Of a stretch of 54,949 bases of DNA, positions 25,506 to 38,053 are shown one piece after another. The stretch comes from Salinisphaera orenii subsp. halophila YIM 95161. Lineage in GTDB: Bacteria; Pseudomonadota; Gammaproteobacteria; Nevskiales; Salinisphaeraceae. Made by a program: the position numbers and the translations under genes. The DNA lies in the NCBI RefSeq assembly GCF_003732545.1, contig NZ_AYKF01000068.1:1-54949 (forward strand), written 5' to 3'. Numbering within the stretch: position 1 is the first letter of the stretch; each line of letters begins with the position of its first letter. Under the pieces are notes generated by a model that was not told where the DNA came from, ran no database searches, and was given only the letters and a program-made list of their open reading frames with translations.

Positions 25506-26441
25506 TCACGGCGCCCCGGTCGTGAAGGCCGCGGCCTGCTCGAGCAGCCAGTCGATGAACCCCGCGGCGGGCGGCGGCGGCTCGCCACGCGCCGGCAGCA
25601 GCAGCTCATAGGTGAACGGCGAGGCCAGCCGGTATCGCGTCCCGAACGGCGGCACCAGCACGCCGCTGGCGATCCGGTCCGCGGCCAGCACGCTGGTCGC
25701 CAGGGCCACGCCGCGCCCGGCGATGGCCTGATCCAGGGCCATGCCGAACAGTGAGTAACGCCGGCGCACGGCCACCGGCACCTGCGGGGCACCGGCCGCC
25801 TCCAGCCACTGCCGCCAGCCCGGAAACAGCTCCGCCTGATGCGACAGCCAGGTGACGTGCAGGAGCCGGTGCCGGGCCAGGTCGGCCGGCTGCTCGAGCG
25901 GCGGCCCGTGCTCGAGCAGCGTCGGCGCGCAGACCGGGAACACGGTCTCGGTCATCAGCGAGCGGCTGCGCACGCCCGGCCACGGCCCCTGGCCGTAGCG
26001 GATCGCCAGCTGGGCACGATCCGGGCTCCAGTCCGGCTCGATCAGCGCGGGGCTCGCCTCGAGGGCGAGATCGATATCGGGGTGACGGGCCTCGAAGTCG
26101 GCCAGCCGCGGCAGCAGCCAGTGTTGGATGAGCGACGGCGAGGCGCTCACGGTCAGCGCCATCGCCGGGGCGTCCGCGACCCGGGCGCGGTCGACGCCGG
26201 CCGCCAGCCGCGCCAGTGCGGACTCGACCTCATCGGCCAGCCGGCGGCCGCGTGCGGTCAGGGCGACCCCGTGGGCGAAGCGCTCGAAGACCGGCGCGTT
26301 GAGATACGTCTCCAGCTGCCGGACCTGGCGGCTGATCGCCCCCGGACTGACATTCATCTCGTCGGCCGCGGCCCTGAAGCTCTCGTGACGCGCGGCGGCG
26401 GCGAAGGCGCGGAGAGCGTTGAGCGGCAGTCGCGCGGGCAT
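25506..26441 (-). CDS. LysR-family regulator, GcvA-like
   Basis: A 311-residue transcription factor with an N-terminal helix-turn-helix ([18 protein letters not shown], then [13 protein letters not shown]) and a LysR substrate-binding domain. The LNALRAF start, the PPFGTRYRL segment and the overall layout resemble the GcvA/AmpR branch. It diverges from an EamA exporter gene with a 99-base gap, so that exporter is the likely target, as commonly found for this pairing. The effector is unknown. Confidence 0.88.
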   Translation of the reverse strand: MPARLPLNALRAFAAAARHESFRAAADEMNVSPGAISRQVRQLETYLNAPVFERFAHGVALTARGRRLADEVESALARLAAGVDRARVADAPAMALTVSASPSLIQHWLLPRLADFEARHPDIDLALEASPALIEPDWSPDRAQLAIRYGQGPWPGVRSRSLMTETVFPVCAPTLLEHGPPLEQPADLARHRLLHVTWLSHQAELFPGWRQWLEAAGAPQVPVAVRRRYSLFGMALDQAIAGRGVALATSVLAADRIASGVLVPPFGTRYRLASPFTYELLLPARGEPPPPAAGFIDWLLEQAAAFTTGAP

Positions 26442-26540
26442 GGCGTTGCGTTTTCCTGAGCCTGAACCCGCAGTTTAATCGTTTGCCGCCCCGGGCGCCG
26501 GGTGATCCACTGGGCGCGTCTTTTCGCCACGGCCCGCCGC

Positions 26541-27497
26541 ATGACCCGCGCAACCACCGCCTCGCCAACCGATGCCGCCCCCGCTACGCGCCGCGCGCTC
26601 GATGCGCAGGGCAGCCTGCTGATGCTCGTGTTCTGCGCCGCACTGGGGCTGCAGCAGGTGGCGATCAAGGCCGTGGCCGCGGACATCGCACCGCTGGCGC
26701 AGATCGGCATCCGGTCGCTGCTTGCCGCGGTGCTCGTCGTCGGCGTCGCCTGGGCCCGCGGCGTGCGTCCGACCCACGCCCGCGCGGTGTTCTGGCCGGG
26801 TGTGGCCGCCGGCATCGGCTTCGCCTGCGAATTCAGCCTCGTGGCCCTGGGGCTGGGCTACACCACGGCCTCGCACATGTCGGTGTTTCTCTACACCGCC
26901 CCCATCTTCGCCGCGCTCGGGCTGCATTTCCTGGTACCCGGCGAACAGCTCGGCCCGCGCCACTGGGCCGGCATCGCCCTGGCCTTCGCGGGCATCGTCT
27001 GCGCGATGGCGCCCTGGCAGAATTCGAACGGCACTGACGTGGCCGGATTGATCATCGGCGATCTGCTGGGCACGCTGGCCGGCCTGGGCTGGGCGGCGAC
27101 CACGATCGTCATCCGGACGACGCGTCTGTCGGAGGAGCGCCCGGTGCTGACGCTGTCCTACCAGCTCACCATCGCCGGAGTCGCACTGGTAGTCGTCGCC
27201 GGGCTGTTCGGCGACCTGTCGACGATCCGCGTGACGCCGCTCATGCTCGCGAGCATGAGCTTCCAGACGCTGGGCATCGCCTTCGGCATGCTCCTGCTCT
27301 GGTTCGCGCTGCTGCGGCGGTATCTGGCCTCCCGGCTGGGCGTGTTCTCCTTCCTGTCGCCGGTGTTCGGCGTCCTGTTCGGAGCCCTCCTGCTCGGCGA
27401 CCCGCTGACCGCCAACTTCGTGCTCGGCGGTATTGCCATCCTCGCGGGGGTGGTTCTCGTCAGCGCCCCGACCCGGCGCACGCGCGACCCGGCCTGA
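26541..27497 (+). CDS. EamA/DMT-superfamily transporter
   Basis: A 318-residue membrane protein with about ten helices in two EamA repeats. Features: LMLVFCAALGLQQVAIK, LGYTTASHMSVFLYTAPIFAALG, RHWAGIALAFAGIV and the closing FVLGGIAILAGVVLVS helix. A GTG at 26502 is also in frame but would add an uncharacteristic leader, so the ATG at 26541 is preferred. The divergent GcvA-like regulator probably controls it. It converges on the TRAP transporter gene. Substrate unknown. Confidence 0.85.
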   Translation: MTRATTASPTDAAPATRRALDAQGSLLMLVFCAALGLQQVAIKAVAADIAPLAQIGIRSLLAAVLVVGVAWARGVRPTHARAVFWPGVAAGIGFACEFSLVALGLGYTTASHMSVFLYTAPIFAALGLHFLVPGEQLGPRHWAGIALAFAGIVCAMAPWQNSNGTDVAGLIIGDLLGTLAGLGWAATTIVIRTTRLSEERPVLTLSYQLTIAGVALVVVAGLFGDLSTIRVTPLMLASMSFQTLGIAFGMLLLWFALLRRYLASRLGVFSFLSPVFGVLFGALLLGDPLTANFVLGGIAILAGVVLVSAPTRRTRDPA

Positions 27498-27636
27498 GGC
27501 GCCCGAGTCGCCGGGGCGCGAGGCGTCCCGCAGCCGTGCGGGGGACGAGCCGCGACGGCGAATTGTCCACGACCGCCGGGTTCCGGCGCCGCCGCTTTGG
27601 AGTCGCCCTGGCCGGCGTGTCGCGACCGGGCCGCGG

Positions 27637-29841
27637 CTAGGCCGACGAGGCGCCCGCCGGGCGCGCACCGCCGGCACCGCCGCGCACCATGAGCAGCGCC
27701 ACCGCCACGACGGCGCCGACGGCATCGCTGATCAGCCCCGGATAGATCAGCGCGAGCGCGCCGACCAGCGCCAGCAGCCGCCAGAACACGCCGAGCGGCG
27801 CCCGCAGATAGCCCTCGACCGCCACCGCCAGCAGGCCGACGCCGAGCGCGCCGGTCAGAGCCACGGCAGTCACGTTGAGCCAGGTGGCGTCGATCATGAG
27901 CATGCTGTGGGCGAACACGAACATATAGGGCACGACAAAGCCGGCGATCGCCAGCTTCATGGCCTGCACACCGGTGGCGTTGGGCGAGCCGCCGGAGATC
28001 CCCGAGCCGGCGTAGGCCGCCAGTGCGACCGGCGGCGTGAGATTCGCGAATATGCCGAAGTAGAACACGAACATGTGCGCGACGAAGATCGCGGTGTCGT
28101 TCGAACCGGCCAGCTCCCGGAACAACGGCAGTTCCAGCAGGATGGGCGCGGCCATGGTCGAGGTGATGATGTAGCAGGGAATGCTCGGCAGCCCCATGCC
28201 CAGCACGATCGACGCCGCCATCGTCAGCGCCAGCGTGACCAGCAGGCGCAGCATGTCGAACGGGATCGCCTCGCCCATGGTCACCACGGCATCGGCCGCG
28301 TCCAGGGCGATGCCGGTCAGCGTGGCCACACCGACGATCACGCCCACCGCCGCGCAGGCGATGGCCACGGGGATGGCGTTGCGCACGCCTTCGGTCATGG
28401 CGTCGCGACAGGCGGCCAGATCCATGACCTCGGAGGTCACCGGCAGGCGCGAGCGCACGGCGTTGATCGCCGCGGGCAGCGCAATGATGGCGAAAAGCCA
28501 GAGCCGGCTCGCCGGCAGGCCCGGCATCGCCCGCCCGTCGATCACGGCCAGAATCTGCGGCTCGAGAACGAGCGCGGCCAGCACCGCGGACAGAGCCGCG
28601 ACCAGACGCCAGGTGCCGCAGATCAGAACCGTCGCCGCGATGGACCAGAAAGCGGCGAAGAACGGCGCATAGCCCTCGAAGATGAGCCACAGCAGGATCA
28701 CCATCGGCAGCAGCAGATGGCCGCGCTTGAGCATGACGTCGCTGAGCGGCGTCAGTTCCGAGCGCGGGATGCCGGACAGGCCGTTGCGCAGTGCCCGCAG
28801 ATGGACCTGGAACAGGATGCCGAGATAGAACAGCAGCGCCGGGATGATGCCCGCGAGCATCACCTGGGTGTAGGGCACGCCCAGCACCTCGGCCATGATG
28901 AAGGCCGCCGCGCCCATGATCGGCGGCAGAATCTGGCCGCCCACGCTGGAGGCCGCCTCCACCGCGCCGGCGAAGTTCGCCTTGTAGCCGGTGCGTTTCA
29001 TCAGCGGGATCGTGAACGCGCCGGTCGTGACCACGTTGGCGATGGCCGAGCCGTTGATCGAGCCGAGAAAACCGCTGGCGACCACGGCCACCTTGGCCGG
29101 GCCGCCGCGCGAGGGCCCGGCCACCGCCAGGGCGAGATCGTTGAACAGCTGGCCGAGCCCCGACTTGACCAGAAAGGCGCCGAAGAGAATGAACAGGATG
29201 ATGTAGCTGGCCGACACCGCGATCGCCGTACCCAGCAGCCCTTCGGTGATATAGACCAGATGCGACATGATCTGGCGCGACGTGGCCAGCACGATGTCGG
29301 CGTTGAGCACCGAATACAGCGAGAGCTTGGCGTAGAAGGCGTAGCCCAGAAAGATCAGGGCCAGACCCGGCAGCCCCCAGCCCGTCACCCGGCGCGCGGC
29401 GTCGATGACCAGCAGCACCGCGGCGAAACCGACCGCCATGTCGAGATTGGTGATCCGTCCCGCCGAAGCAATCACCCGGTCGGCCGCGAACAGCATGTAG
29501 ACGCCGATGGCGAAGGCCGCCAGCGCCAGCAGCGCGTCCAGCCAGGGCACCCGGTCGCGCGGGCTGCTGCGGGTCAGCGGGAACAGGACGAAGGTCAGCG
29601 CCAGCAGCGTGTAGAGATGGATGCTGCGCTGGACCACGTCGACCAGCGGACCGGCGAACGAGGTGTAGAGATGGAACAGGCCGAGCAGCACGCAGGCCGC
29701 CACCACACCCTGCATGACGATACCCGGCAGGCGGTGGCGCACGAGGCTCTCGCGGTCGTATTTCTCGAGCGTCTCGCGCGCGGCGCTGTCCGGCTCGGGC
29801 GCATCGTCTGCCACGGCATCGCGGCGATCGGACGTATTCAT
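27637..29841 (-). CDS. TRAP transporter fused permease (DctQM type, TAXI system)
   Basis: A 734-residue fusion of the small (DctQ-like, first ~180 residues) and large (DctM-like) permease subunits, with about 18 helices. Family segments: GGPAKVAVVASGFLGSINGS, NVVTTGAFTIPLMKRTGY, AAASSVGGQILPPIMGAAAF and VLGMGLPSIPCYI. TAXI-type TRAP systems use this fused form, driven by ion gradients. The DUF1850 gene and the TAXI binding protein gene lie directly upstream in the same operon. Substrates for such systems are mostly undefined (glutamate or 2-oxoglutarate in a few). Confidence 0.93.
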   Translation of the reverse strand: MNTSDRRDAVADDAPEPDSAARETLEKYDRESLVRHRLPGIVMQGVVAACVLLGLFHLYTSFAGPLVDVVQRSIHLYTLLALTFVLFPLTRSSPRDRVPWLDALLALAAFAIGVYMLFAADRVIASAGRITNLDMAVGFAAVLLVIDAARRVTGWGLPGLALIFLGYAFYAKLSLYSVLNADIVLATSRQIMSHLVYITEGLLGTAIAVSASYIILFILFGAFLVKSGLGQLFNDLALAVAGPSRGGPAKVAVVASGFLGSINGSAIANVVTTGAFTIPLMKRTGYKANFAGAVEAASSVGGQILPPIMGAAAFIMAEVLGVPYTQVMLAGIIPALLFYLGILFQVHLRALRNGLSGIPRSELTPLSDVMLKRGHLLLPMVILLWLIFEGYAPFFAAFWSIAATVLICGTWRLVAALSAVLAALVLEPQILAVIDGRAMPGLPASRLWLFAIIALPAAINAVRSRLPVTSEVMDLAACRDAMTEGVRNAIPVAIACAAVGVIVGVATLTGIALDAADAVVTMGEAIPFDMLRLLVTLALTMAASIVLGMGLPSIPCYIITSTMAAPILLELPLFRELAGSNDTAIFVAHMFVFYFGIFANLTPPVALAAYAGSGISGGSPNATGVQAMKLAIAGFVVPYMFVFAHSMLMIDATWLNVTAVALTGALGVGLLAVAVEGYLRAPLGVFWRLLALVGALALIYPGLISDAVGAVVAVALLMVRGGAGGARPAGASSA

Positions 29842-29855
29842 GGAGCGGGCCTACC

Positions 29856-30356
29856 TCATCCGGAACAGCGCGCAATCAGCGCCGGCAGCACACGATACAA
29901 CGGCAACCGCCTGTTTTCGATCACCAGGATCGGCTTCTTCCCCGGCGTGGACAGGGCATGCCAGTGGCCGTCGTGGCGGAGGCTGTAATCCTCGGCGGCG
30001 GCGGCCTGGACGGCCAGCGGATCGACGATGCGGTGGATGTCGTGCATCACCACCCAACCGTCCTCCAGCGTGGTGCGCCGACCGGCGGCGGCCGGCACGC
30101 CCGCACCGAAGGTCTTGAAACGGGTGGACACGAGCTCGATCGCACCGTCCCGCACCACGAACGCCTCGATCCACGCCTCCTTCTCCACGGAATGCGTCCA
30201 GCGCAGCGCGAAGCGCGCACCCTCGCCGCCGGCGAAGGCCGCGCGAATCACGCCGTCGTGGCGAACCACCAACCAGGGCCGCGGCCAGAGCAGTGCGACG
30301 GCCGCCAGGATGAGCAGGGCCGCGACACCGACGAGGCCGACCGGCCGCAGGCGCAT
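29856..30356 (-). CDS. DUF1850 domain protein of a TRAP-TAXI operon
   Basis: A 166-residue protein with one N-terminal membrane segment (VGLVGVAALLILAAVALLW) and a DUF1850 domain. Seen: FALRWTHSVEKEAWIEAFVV and STRFKTFGAGVP, plus conserved His-rich stretches (DDG-like HDIHR). The family is almost always found between TAXI binding protein and fused permease genes, as here. Function is not known. The spacing to both neighbours is below 25 bases, so the three genes are one operon. Confidence 0.82.
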   Translation of the reverse strand: MRLRPVGLVGVAALLILAAVALLWPRPWLVVRHDGVIRAAFAGGEGARFALRWTHSVEKEAWIEAFVVRDGAIELVSTRFKTFGAGVPAAAGRRTTLEDGWVVMHDIHRIVDPLAVQAAAAEDYSLRHDGHWHALSTPGKKPILVIENRRLPLYRVLPALIARCSG

Positions 30357-30377
30357 GCCGGCCGGCCCCGCCCGCGA

Positions 30378-31463
30378 TCAGGCGCTGTCGTCGCTATTGT
30401 CGCTGTCGTCGGACGAGGAGGTATCGCCCTCGTCGCCGGAATCCTCGCTGTCGCCGTTCGGCTCGTAGAACGTCTTGGCGCCGTCGGCCAGCGGTACCAC
30501 GAGATCCTGACCCATGGTGCTGCGGTCGAAGCCCTTGAGCGCGCCCACCGAGACCTTGTCGGTGCCCAGGTAGTCATAGAGACGGCTGGCGAGCTCCTCG
30601 GACACCCTGGACTCCATCGAGCCGGGCACGATCAGGATGTTGCGGATGGCGACCGTATTCACGGCCTCGTCCAGATCGTAGCGCTCGGCCGCATTCGCCG
30701 GGATCTCGTATTCCTCGTAGTACGGATACTTGTCCAGCAGTTTCGAGGCGGTGTCGCCGTCGACTTCGATGAAGTTGACCTCGGTGTTCTGCATCAGCCC
30801 GGTGATGCTCGAGTTGGGCACGCCCGAGGTGAAGAACGCCGCGTCCAGATTGCCGTTGCCCATCTCGGTGACGCTGTCCGCGTAGCCGGTGTGGCTGACC
30901 TTGCCGAGATCGTCGTAGGTCATGCCGGCCGCCTCGATCACCTTCTTGGCGCTGGCTTCGACGCCGGAGCCGACCTTGCCCACGCCGATGCGCTTGCCTT
31001 CCATGTCGGCCACACTCTCGATGTCGCTGTCCGCGGTGGCCACGATCTGGACCACGTTGGGATACAGCCCGGCGATGGTCTTGATGTCGGCCTCGCGATC
31101 CTCGAACTGGTTCTGGCCGTTGATTGCGTCATAGGCGACATCGCTCATCACCAGCGCGATCTGGTTGGTGCCGTCCTCGATGTTGTTGATGTTCTGCACC
31201 GACGCACCGGTCGACACCACCTGCACGTTATCCACGGCGTCGCTGGCCTCGAACACGCCCTTGAGCGCGCCGCCGATGGGATAGTAGCTGCCCGACGTGC
31301 CGCCGGTGCCGAAGATGAGGTTGACCGGCTCGCTGGCCCCGTCCGAGCCGTTGGACGCATCCGCCGAGGCGGTCTCGTCGTCGCCCCCGCCGCTGCCGCA
31401 GCCGACAAGCAGTACGGCGGCGATGGCCGTCATCACAGCCGGTTTCCAGACGCGATTCCCCAT
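30378..31463 (-). CDS. TAXI-family TRAP solute-binding lipoprotein
   Basis: A 361-residue periplasmic binding protein anchored as a lipoprotein: the signal ends LLVGC with C22. The TAXI domain begins NLIFGTGGTSGSYYPIGGAL and has GASVQNINNIEDG, QIVATADSDIESVADMEGK and a VAIRNILIVPGSM segment. The last 24 residues are almost only Ser, Asp, Glu and Gly, which is unusual. It is the first gene of the TRAP operon, with a GAGGTG site before the ATG. The acidic bias fits a halophile. Substrate unknown. Confidence 0.92.
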   Translation of the reverse strand: MGNRVWKPAVMTAIAAVLLVGCGSGGGDDETASADASNGSDGASEPVNLIFGTGGTSGSYYPIGGALKGVFEASDAVDNVQVVSTGASVQNINNIEDGTNQIALVMSDVAYDAINGQNQFEDREADIKTIAGLYPNVVQIVATADSDIESVADMEGKRIGVGKVGSGVEASAKKVIEAAGMTYDDLGKVSHTGYADSVTEMGNGNLDAAFFTSGVPNSSITGLMQNTEVNFIEVDGDTASKLLDKYPYYEEYEIPANAAERYDLDEAVNTVAIRNILIVPGSMESRVSEELASRLYDYLGTDKVSVGALKGFDRSTMGQDLVVPLADGAKTFYEPNGDSEDSGDEGDTSSSDDSDNSDDSA

Positions 31464-31583
31464 GTTTCACCTCGTTATGATGCGTTGATGATCGGCACGG
31501 CCCGCGTACCGATCGGATTCGACGCCGTCTGTGTACCAGCCGGGCGCCGCCGTCCGCAATGCGGCCATGGTGGCATAGGCTGG

Positions 31584-32438
31584 TCAGCCGGCCGTCAGCC
31601 GCCAGTCGCCGGCGTAGACGTTGAAGCGGTTCGCGCGCAGGAAACCGACCAGCGTGATGTCGAAATCGCGCGCCAGCGACACCGCGTAGCTGCTCGGCGC
31701 GGAGATCGCGCAGACCACCGGCAGGCCCGCCATCACGCTCTTCTGCAGCAGTTCGTAGCTGGCCCGGCCGGACAGCAGCAGGATGTGATCGGACAACGGC
31801 AGCCGGTCGTTCAGCAGCGCCCAGCCCACCAGCTTGTCGAGCGCGTTGTGCCGGCCGACATCCTCGCGCAGGGCGATCAGCTCGCCGCGGGCATCGAACA
31901 GCCCCGCGGCATGCAGCCCGCCGGTGGATTCGAACACGCCCTGATCCGCGCGCAGCCGGTCCGGCAGCGACAGCAGCAGCTGCGGGTCGAGTACCGGCGC
32001 CGGCGTCTCGCTCGCCCGGCCGCGACCGGGGCGCGGCGGCGAGAAGCTCGGCTTGCCGCAGACCCCGCAGGCACTGGTGGCCAGCGTGTTGCGCTCGATT
32101 CGGTCCAGCCGGCCGCGCGCCTCGGGTTTGAGCATCAGGCGCATCACATCGGCCTCGCCGGGCGCGGGCTTGAGATAGACGATGTCCGCAGGCGAACGCA
32201 CCACGCCCTCGCCGTGCATCAGCCCCGCCACCAGTTCCCGATCGGCGCCGGGGGTACGCATGGTGATCAGCGGATCGGCCCCGGCGACATGGATCTCCAG
32301 CGCCCGTTCGACCGCCAGATGGTCGTCGCAGGCGGCGAGCTCGCCGTCGGCATAGGCCTGGATGGTGGCCTTCTGCCGCGAGGCGTCGTCGCGTGTCTCG
32401 GCGTCGGAGCGGTAAGGGAGATCGTCGATCGCGTTCAT
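31584..32438 (-). CDS. fdhD: Formate dehydrogenase sulfurtransferase FdhD
   Basis: A 284-residue FdhD. It transfers sulfur from IscS to the Mo-bisPGD cofactor, which activates formate dehydrogenases. The catalytic CGVCGK motif follows NTLATSA, and FESTGGLHAAGLFD, EDVGRHNALDKLVGWAL and SGRASYELLQKSVMAGLPVV are family hallmarks. An in-frame GTG at 32474 would extend it; I take the ATG at 32438. It serves the oxidoreductase at 34.7-37.7 kb, though an AEC transporter gene in the other direction lies between them. Confidence 0.94.
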   Translation of the reverse strand: MNAIDDLPYRSDAETRDDASRQKATIQAYADGELAACDDHLAVERALEIHVAGADPLITMRTPGADRELVAGLMHGEGVVRSPADIVYLKPAPGEADVMRLMLKPEARGRLDRIERNTLATSACGVCGKPSFSPPRPGRGRASETPAPVLDPQLLLSLPDRLRADQGVFESTGGLHAAGLFDARGELIALREDVGRHNALDKLVGWALLNDRLPLSDHILLLSGRASYELLQKSVMAGLPVVCAISAPSSYAVSLARDFDITLVGFLRANRFNVYAGDWRLTAG

Positions 32439-32585
32439 CACCTTACGGTAACCGATGCGCCGGGCGCCCGGCACGCGGGTTCATGTATCGCACAGCAACG
32501 CGCACGGCTACAATGCGCGGTCCTCGCGTGCCCGCGCCGATGACTGCCGGCCGCGCCACGCCCCGTCAGCCGACCCCGCGCGCCC

Positions 32586-33533
32586 ATGGCCCTGTCCGAC
32601 GTCTTCTTCCAGTCGATCAACATCACGCTACCGGTCTTTCTGATGGTGTTCGCCGGGATCGTGCTCCGCCGCGCCGGCTGGATCGACGACCGCTTCATCG
32701 GCACCGCCTCGGCGCTGGTGTTCAAGATCTGCATGCCGGCGCTGATCTTCGTGAGCATCGTCAAGGCGGATCTCGCCACCGCCTTTCTGCCGGACCTGAT
32801 GGCCTACTTCGCGCTGGCGACCGTGGCCAGCTTCGCGCTGACCTGGGGCTGGGCGCTGTGGCGCGTGCCCGAGGCCGAGCGGGGTGTCTACGTCCAGGGG
32901 GCCTTTCGTGGCAACTGCGGCATCATGGGCTTCGCGCTGGCCGCGAGCATGTACGGCGACTGGGGCCTGTCCGCCGGCGGCATCCTGGTGGGGCTGGTGA
33001 TCCTGCTCTATAACGTGCTTTCGGTGATCGTGCTGAGCTGGTATCAGCCGGGCCAGCCGGCGGACTGGCGCAGCATCGGCCGCGGCATCGCCACCAACCC
33101 CCTGATCCTGGCCACGGTGGTCGCGATACCGGTGGCCGCCAGCGGCCTGTCGCTGCCGGACTGGCTGATGACCTCGGGCGAGTATTTCGCCGGGCTCACG
33201 CTGCCGCTGGCGCTGATCTGCATCGGCGGCACGCTGTCGCTCGGCGCGCTCTACGAGGCCCGCGGCATCGCCTTCGGCGCGGCCATGATCAAGATGGTGA
33301 TCTTTCCGGCGCTGGCCACCTTCGTGGCCTGGCTGTGCGGCTTCGCAGGCCGGGAGTTGGGGCTGCTGTTCCTGTATTTCTCGGCGCCCACGGCGGCGGC
33401 CAGCTTCATCATGGTGCAGGCCATGGGCGGCAACGCGAAGCTCGCCGCCAACATCGTCGCGGTAACGACCCTGGCCGCCAGCATCACCATGACCGGCGGC
33501 GTCTTCGGCCTACGCCTCGCGGGACTGATCTAG
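32586..33533 (+). CDS. AEC family (auxin efflux carrier-type) permease
   Basis: A 315-residue membrane protein with ten helices. Features: LPVFLMVFAGIVLRRAGWI, FKICMPALIFVSIVK, QGAFRGNCGIMGFALA and SAPTAAASFIMVQAMGGNAKLAANIV. Bacterial AEC members move malate, malonate or other small carboxylates. Position between fdhD and the oxidoreductase locus makes an organic acid plausible, but that is inference. Its stop sits at the edge of repeat copy B. Confidence 0.87.
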   Translation: MALSDVFFQSINITLPVFLMVFAGIVLRRAGWIDDRFIGTASALVFKICMPALIFVSIVKADLATAFLPDLMAYFALATVASFALTWGWALWRVPEAERGVYVQGAFRGNCGIMGFALAASMYGDWGLSAGGILVGLVILLYNVLSVIVLSWYQPGQPADWRSIGRGIATNPLILATVVAIPVAASGLSLPDWLMTSGEYFAGLTLPLALICIGGTLSLGALYEARGIAFGAAMIKMVIFPALATFVAWLCGFAGRELGLLFLYFSAPTAAASFIMVQAMGGNAKLAANIVAVTTLAASITMTGGVFGLRLAGLI

Positions 33534-33775
33534 AGCCTGACGACACGTCACACGAGCGCCGCGTCGGCAACCGCACGTCGTGGGCGGCAAGGTGCGAGTC
33601 GCCGATCGTGGCGAGCCACGACGAAGACTGGCGACGTCGCGGGCCGCGCATGGTTGATTTTCATGGGCGCCCCAACCCGACGGGCCAAGCGCTGTCGCGC
33701 GGCCACCCAGCGTTGCCGCACGCTGGCGCGCGTGACGGCGTGGCGCGCACGACGCCTCGTCTTCCCGGGCCACAG
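33527..33775. repeat. Dispersed noncoding repeat, copy B (diverged)
   Basis: It aligns with 303-545 in the same orientation: GATCT-(A)GAGCCTG start, CACGTC, CGCCGCGTCG, GTGGCGAGC-ACG and later GCGT--CCG-ACGCT blocks. Like copy A it begins at a plus-strand stop codon and has no believable reading frame. Confidence 0.45.
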
Positions 33776-34188
33776 CCCCTGGCGCGGCGCGTATGACGTG
33801 CCAACAGGCCCTGACCGCCGATCTGAGCCACAGCGGTCCGTTCAGTTCACGCAGTCCGCGGCGGGTTGCGCGCGGGTGCCCCGACCCTTCGTTCCCATTT
33901 GCCACCTCCGACCGCACCGGCGCCTGTTCGGGTATGCCGGGGAAAGGCGCCACCTGAATGCAGCCCGCGGCACGAAGAATCGTCAATGCCGGTTGACGGG
34001 ATATCGTCCCGCCCTTCGGACGGTGCCCGCGTTCGGTCACCAGCGTGACGCCGGCCGACCCAGGAACGCTCCGGGAACGACCCGGCCCGATCTGCACGGT
34101 CGACGGAATCGCGGCGCCCGGCGGCAACGCGACCTGCGCTTATGGCATCGACAGGCCACGGCCCGGCGCACGCGGCGCGCCCCGCGGC
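33776..34188. other. Gene-free region between repeat copy B and the DUF1641 gene
   Basis: Together with copy B this makes 655 bases without a supported gene. Frames on both strands (for example one of 205 residues on the minus strand) give Arg/Pro/Gly-rich translations lacking any domain. A short GGGA-TATCG-TCCC hairpin is at about 34000. Nothing else recognised. Confidence 0.45.
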
Positions 34189-34707
34189 TCAGGTCTCGCC
34201 CGGCTCGGGCTTGGTCTCCGTCTGCTCGGATCCCTCGGCCTGTTCGCGACGCGCCGCCGAGAAGGCCTTGGCGCCGGCGATCAGGGGAGCCAGGGCCGAC
34301 CAGAGTTCCTTATCGTGCATCAGCTTGAACACGCCGGTCATGCCCGGCGGATTGTAGGGCGTGTTCTCGTCAGCCGGTTCGCCGGCTTTGTCGAGCCCGA
34401 CCTGGGCCGCGGCCAGCGTGCGCTCGAGCCGATCGGGATCGATGCGCCCGAGCTGCTGGGCGAGCACGAGCAGATTGCGGAAACCGGCCCGGCCCTGCGG
34501 CGTGTTCATGCCTTCGAGCGCGATGGTGGAAATCTCGGGCATGGCACCCGTGAAATCCTTGAGCCAGCGGATCACGCCGGACTCGTAGAGCTCGTCGAGC
34601 AGACCGTTGATCTCGGCGACGCGACTTTCGAACTGCGCCATCTCGGATTCGGTCTCGGACCGGAAGCGCTTCGCATCGGCCGGCCGGTACTGGATCTGTT
34701 CTGCCAT
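34189..34707 (-). CDS. DUF1641 family protein, formate dehydrogenase-associated
   Basis: A 172-residue soluble protein of the DUF1641 family. Seen: LLDELYESGVIRWLKDF, a helical middle, and a GMTGVFKLMHDKELWSAL segment before an acidic Glu/Pro tail. In Bacillus the homologues YrhD and YjgD are encoded with formate dehydrogenase-like YrhE and YjgC. The same pairing is present here, 39 bases after the oxidoreductase gene. It may be an assembly factor or a small subunit; the role is not established. GAGG lies nine bases before the ATG. Confidence 0.82.
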   Translation of the reverse strand: MAEQIQYRPADAKRFRSETESEMAQFESRVAEINGLLDELYESGVIRWLKDFTGAMPEISTIALEGMNTPQGRAGFRNLLVLAQQLGRIDPDRLERTLAAAQVGLDKAGEPADENTPYNPPGMTGVFKLMHDKELWSALAPLIAGAKAFSAARREQAEGSEQTETKPEPGET

Positions 34708-34746
34708 CGGTACGTGCCTCGATTCGCTGAGTGGCGCCTGCGTGGC

Positions 34747-37746
<3,000 letters not shown>

Positions 37747-37855
37747 CTGCGTCTCCTGGTTGCCACTGGTCTGGGCCATGCATCACGCGTGCCCGGCGCC
37801 TCCGGGCTGCGATCGCCCGGCCGCCGCCGGCCGGTCGGGACCGGGTGCGGCGCCG

Positions 37856-37978
37856 CTAGCCGGTGAACAGGCGCAGCGCGCCGCTCAATGTTTCGATGAA
37901 TCCCCAGAGCGCGGGCAGGGTCACCATGGCCCAGAGGCCCGCGACCTGCCATGTCGGCGTGGTGCTGTGTTCGCTCAT
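37856..37978 (-). CDS. 40-residue membrane peptide, likely small subunit of the OFA-type transporter
   Basis: Translation of the minus strand gives MSEHSTTPTWQVAGLWAMVT at the start, one transmembrane helix (about residues 11-34) and an ending RLFTG. AGGAGAG lies right before the ATG. Small one-helix proteins are often encoded directly after oxalate/formate-type MFS genes and are named MFS transporter small subunit. Position, 75 bases after that gene, fits. It is too short for most gene callers. Its role is inferred. Confidence 0.75.
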   Translation of the reverse strand: MSEHSTTPTWQVAGLWAMVTLPALWGFIETLSGALRLFTG

Positions 37979-38053
37979 CAGTCTCTCCTGCAGGATGCAG
38001 ACGATTCAATCCGTAGAAACAACGACCCGGGCGGCCTCGACCGCACCGGCCCG

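Noticed and set aside
27527-27551. Terminator between the EamA and TRAP genes
   Set aside because: A CCCGCA-GCCG-TGCGGG stem exists but has no T-tract on either side and bulges beyond six pairs.
27433-29988. 851-codon plus-strand open frame
   Set aside because: Antisense to the TRAP permease, with Arg/Gln/His-rich composition. The minus-strand protein is a clear family match.
33510-34127. 205-codon minus-strand frame in the gap after the AEC gene
   Set aside because: Arg/Gly/Pro-rich, no domain, and it overlaps the AEC gene end and the noncoding repeat; the matching region at copy A does not keep a similar protein.
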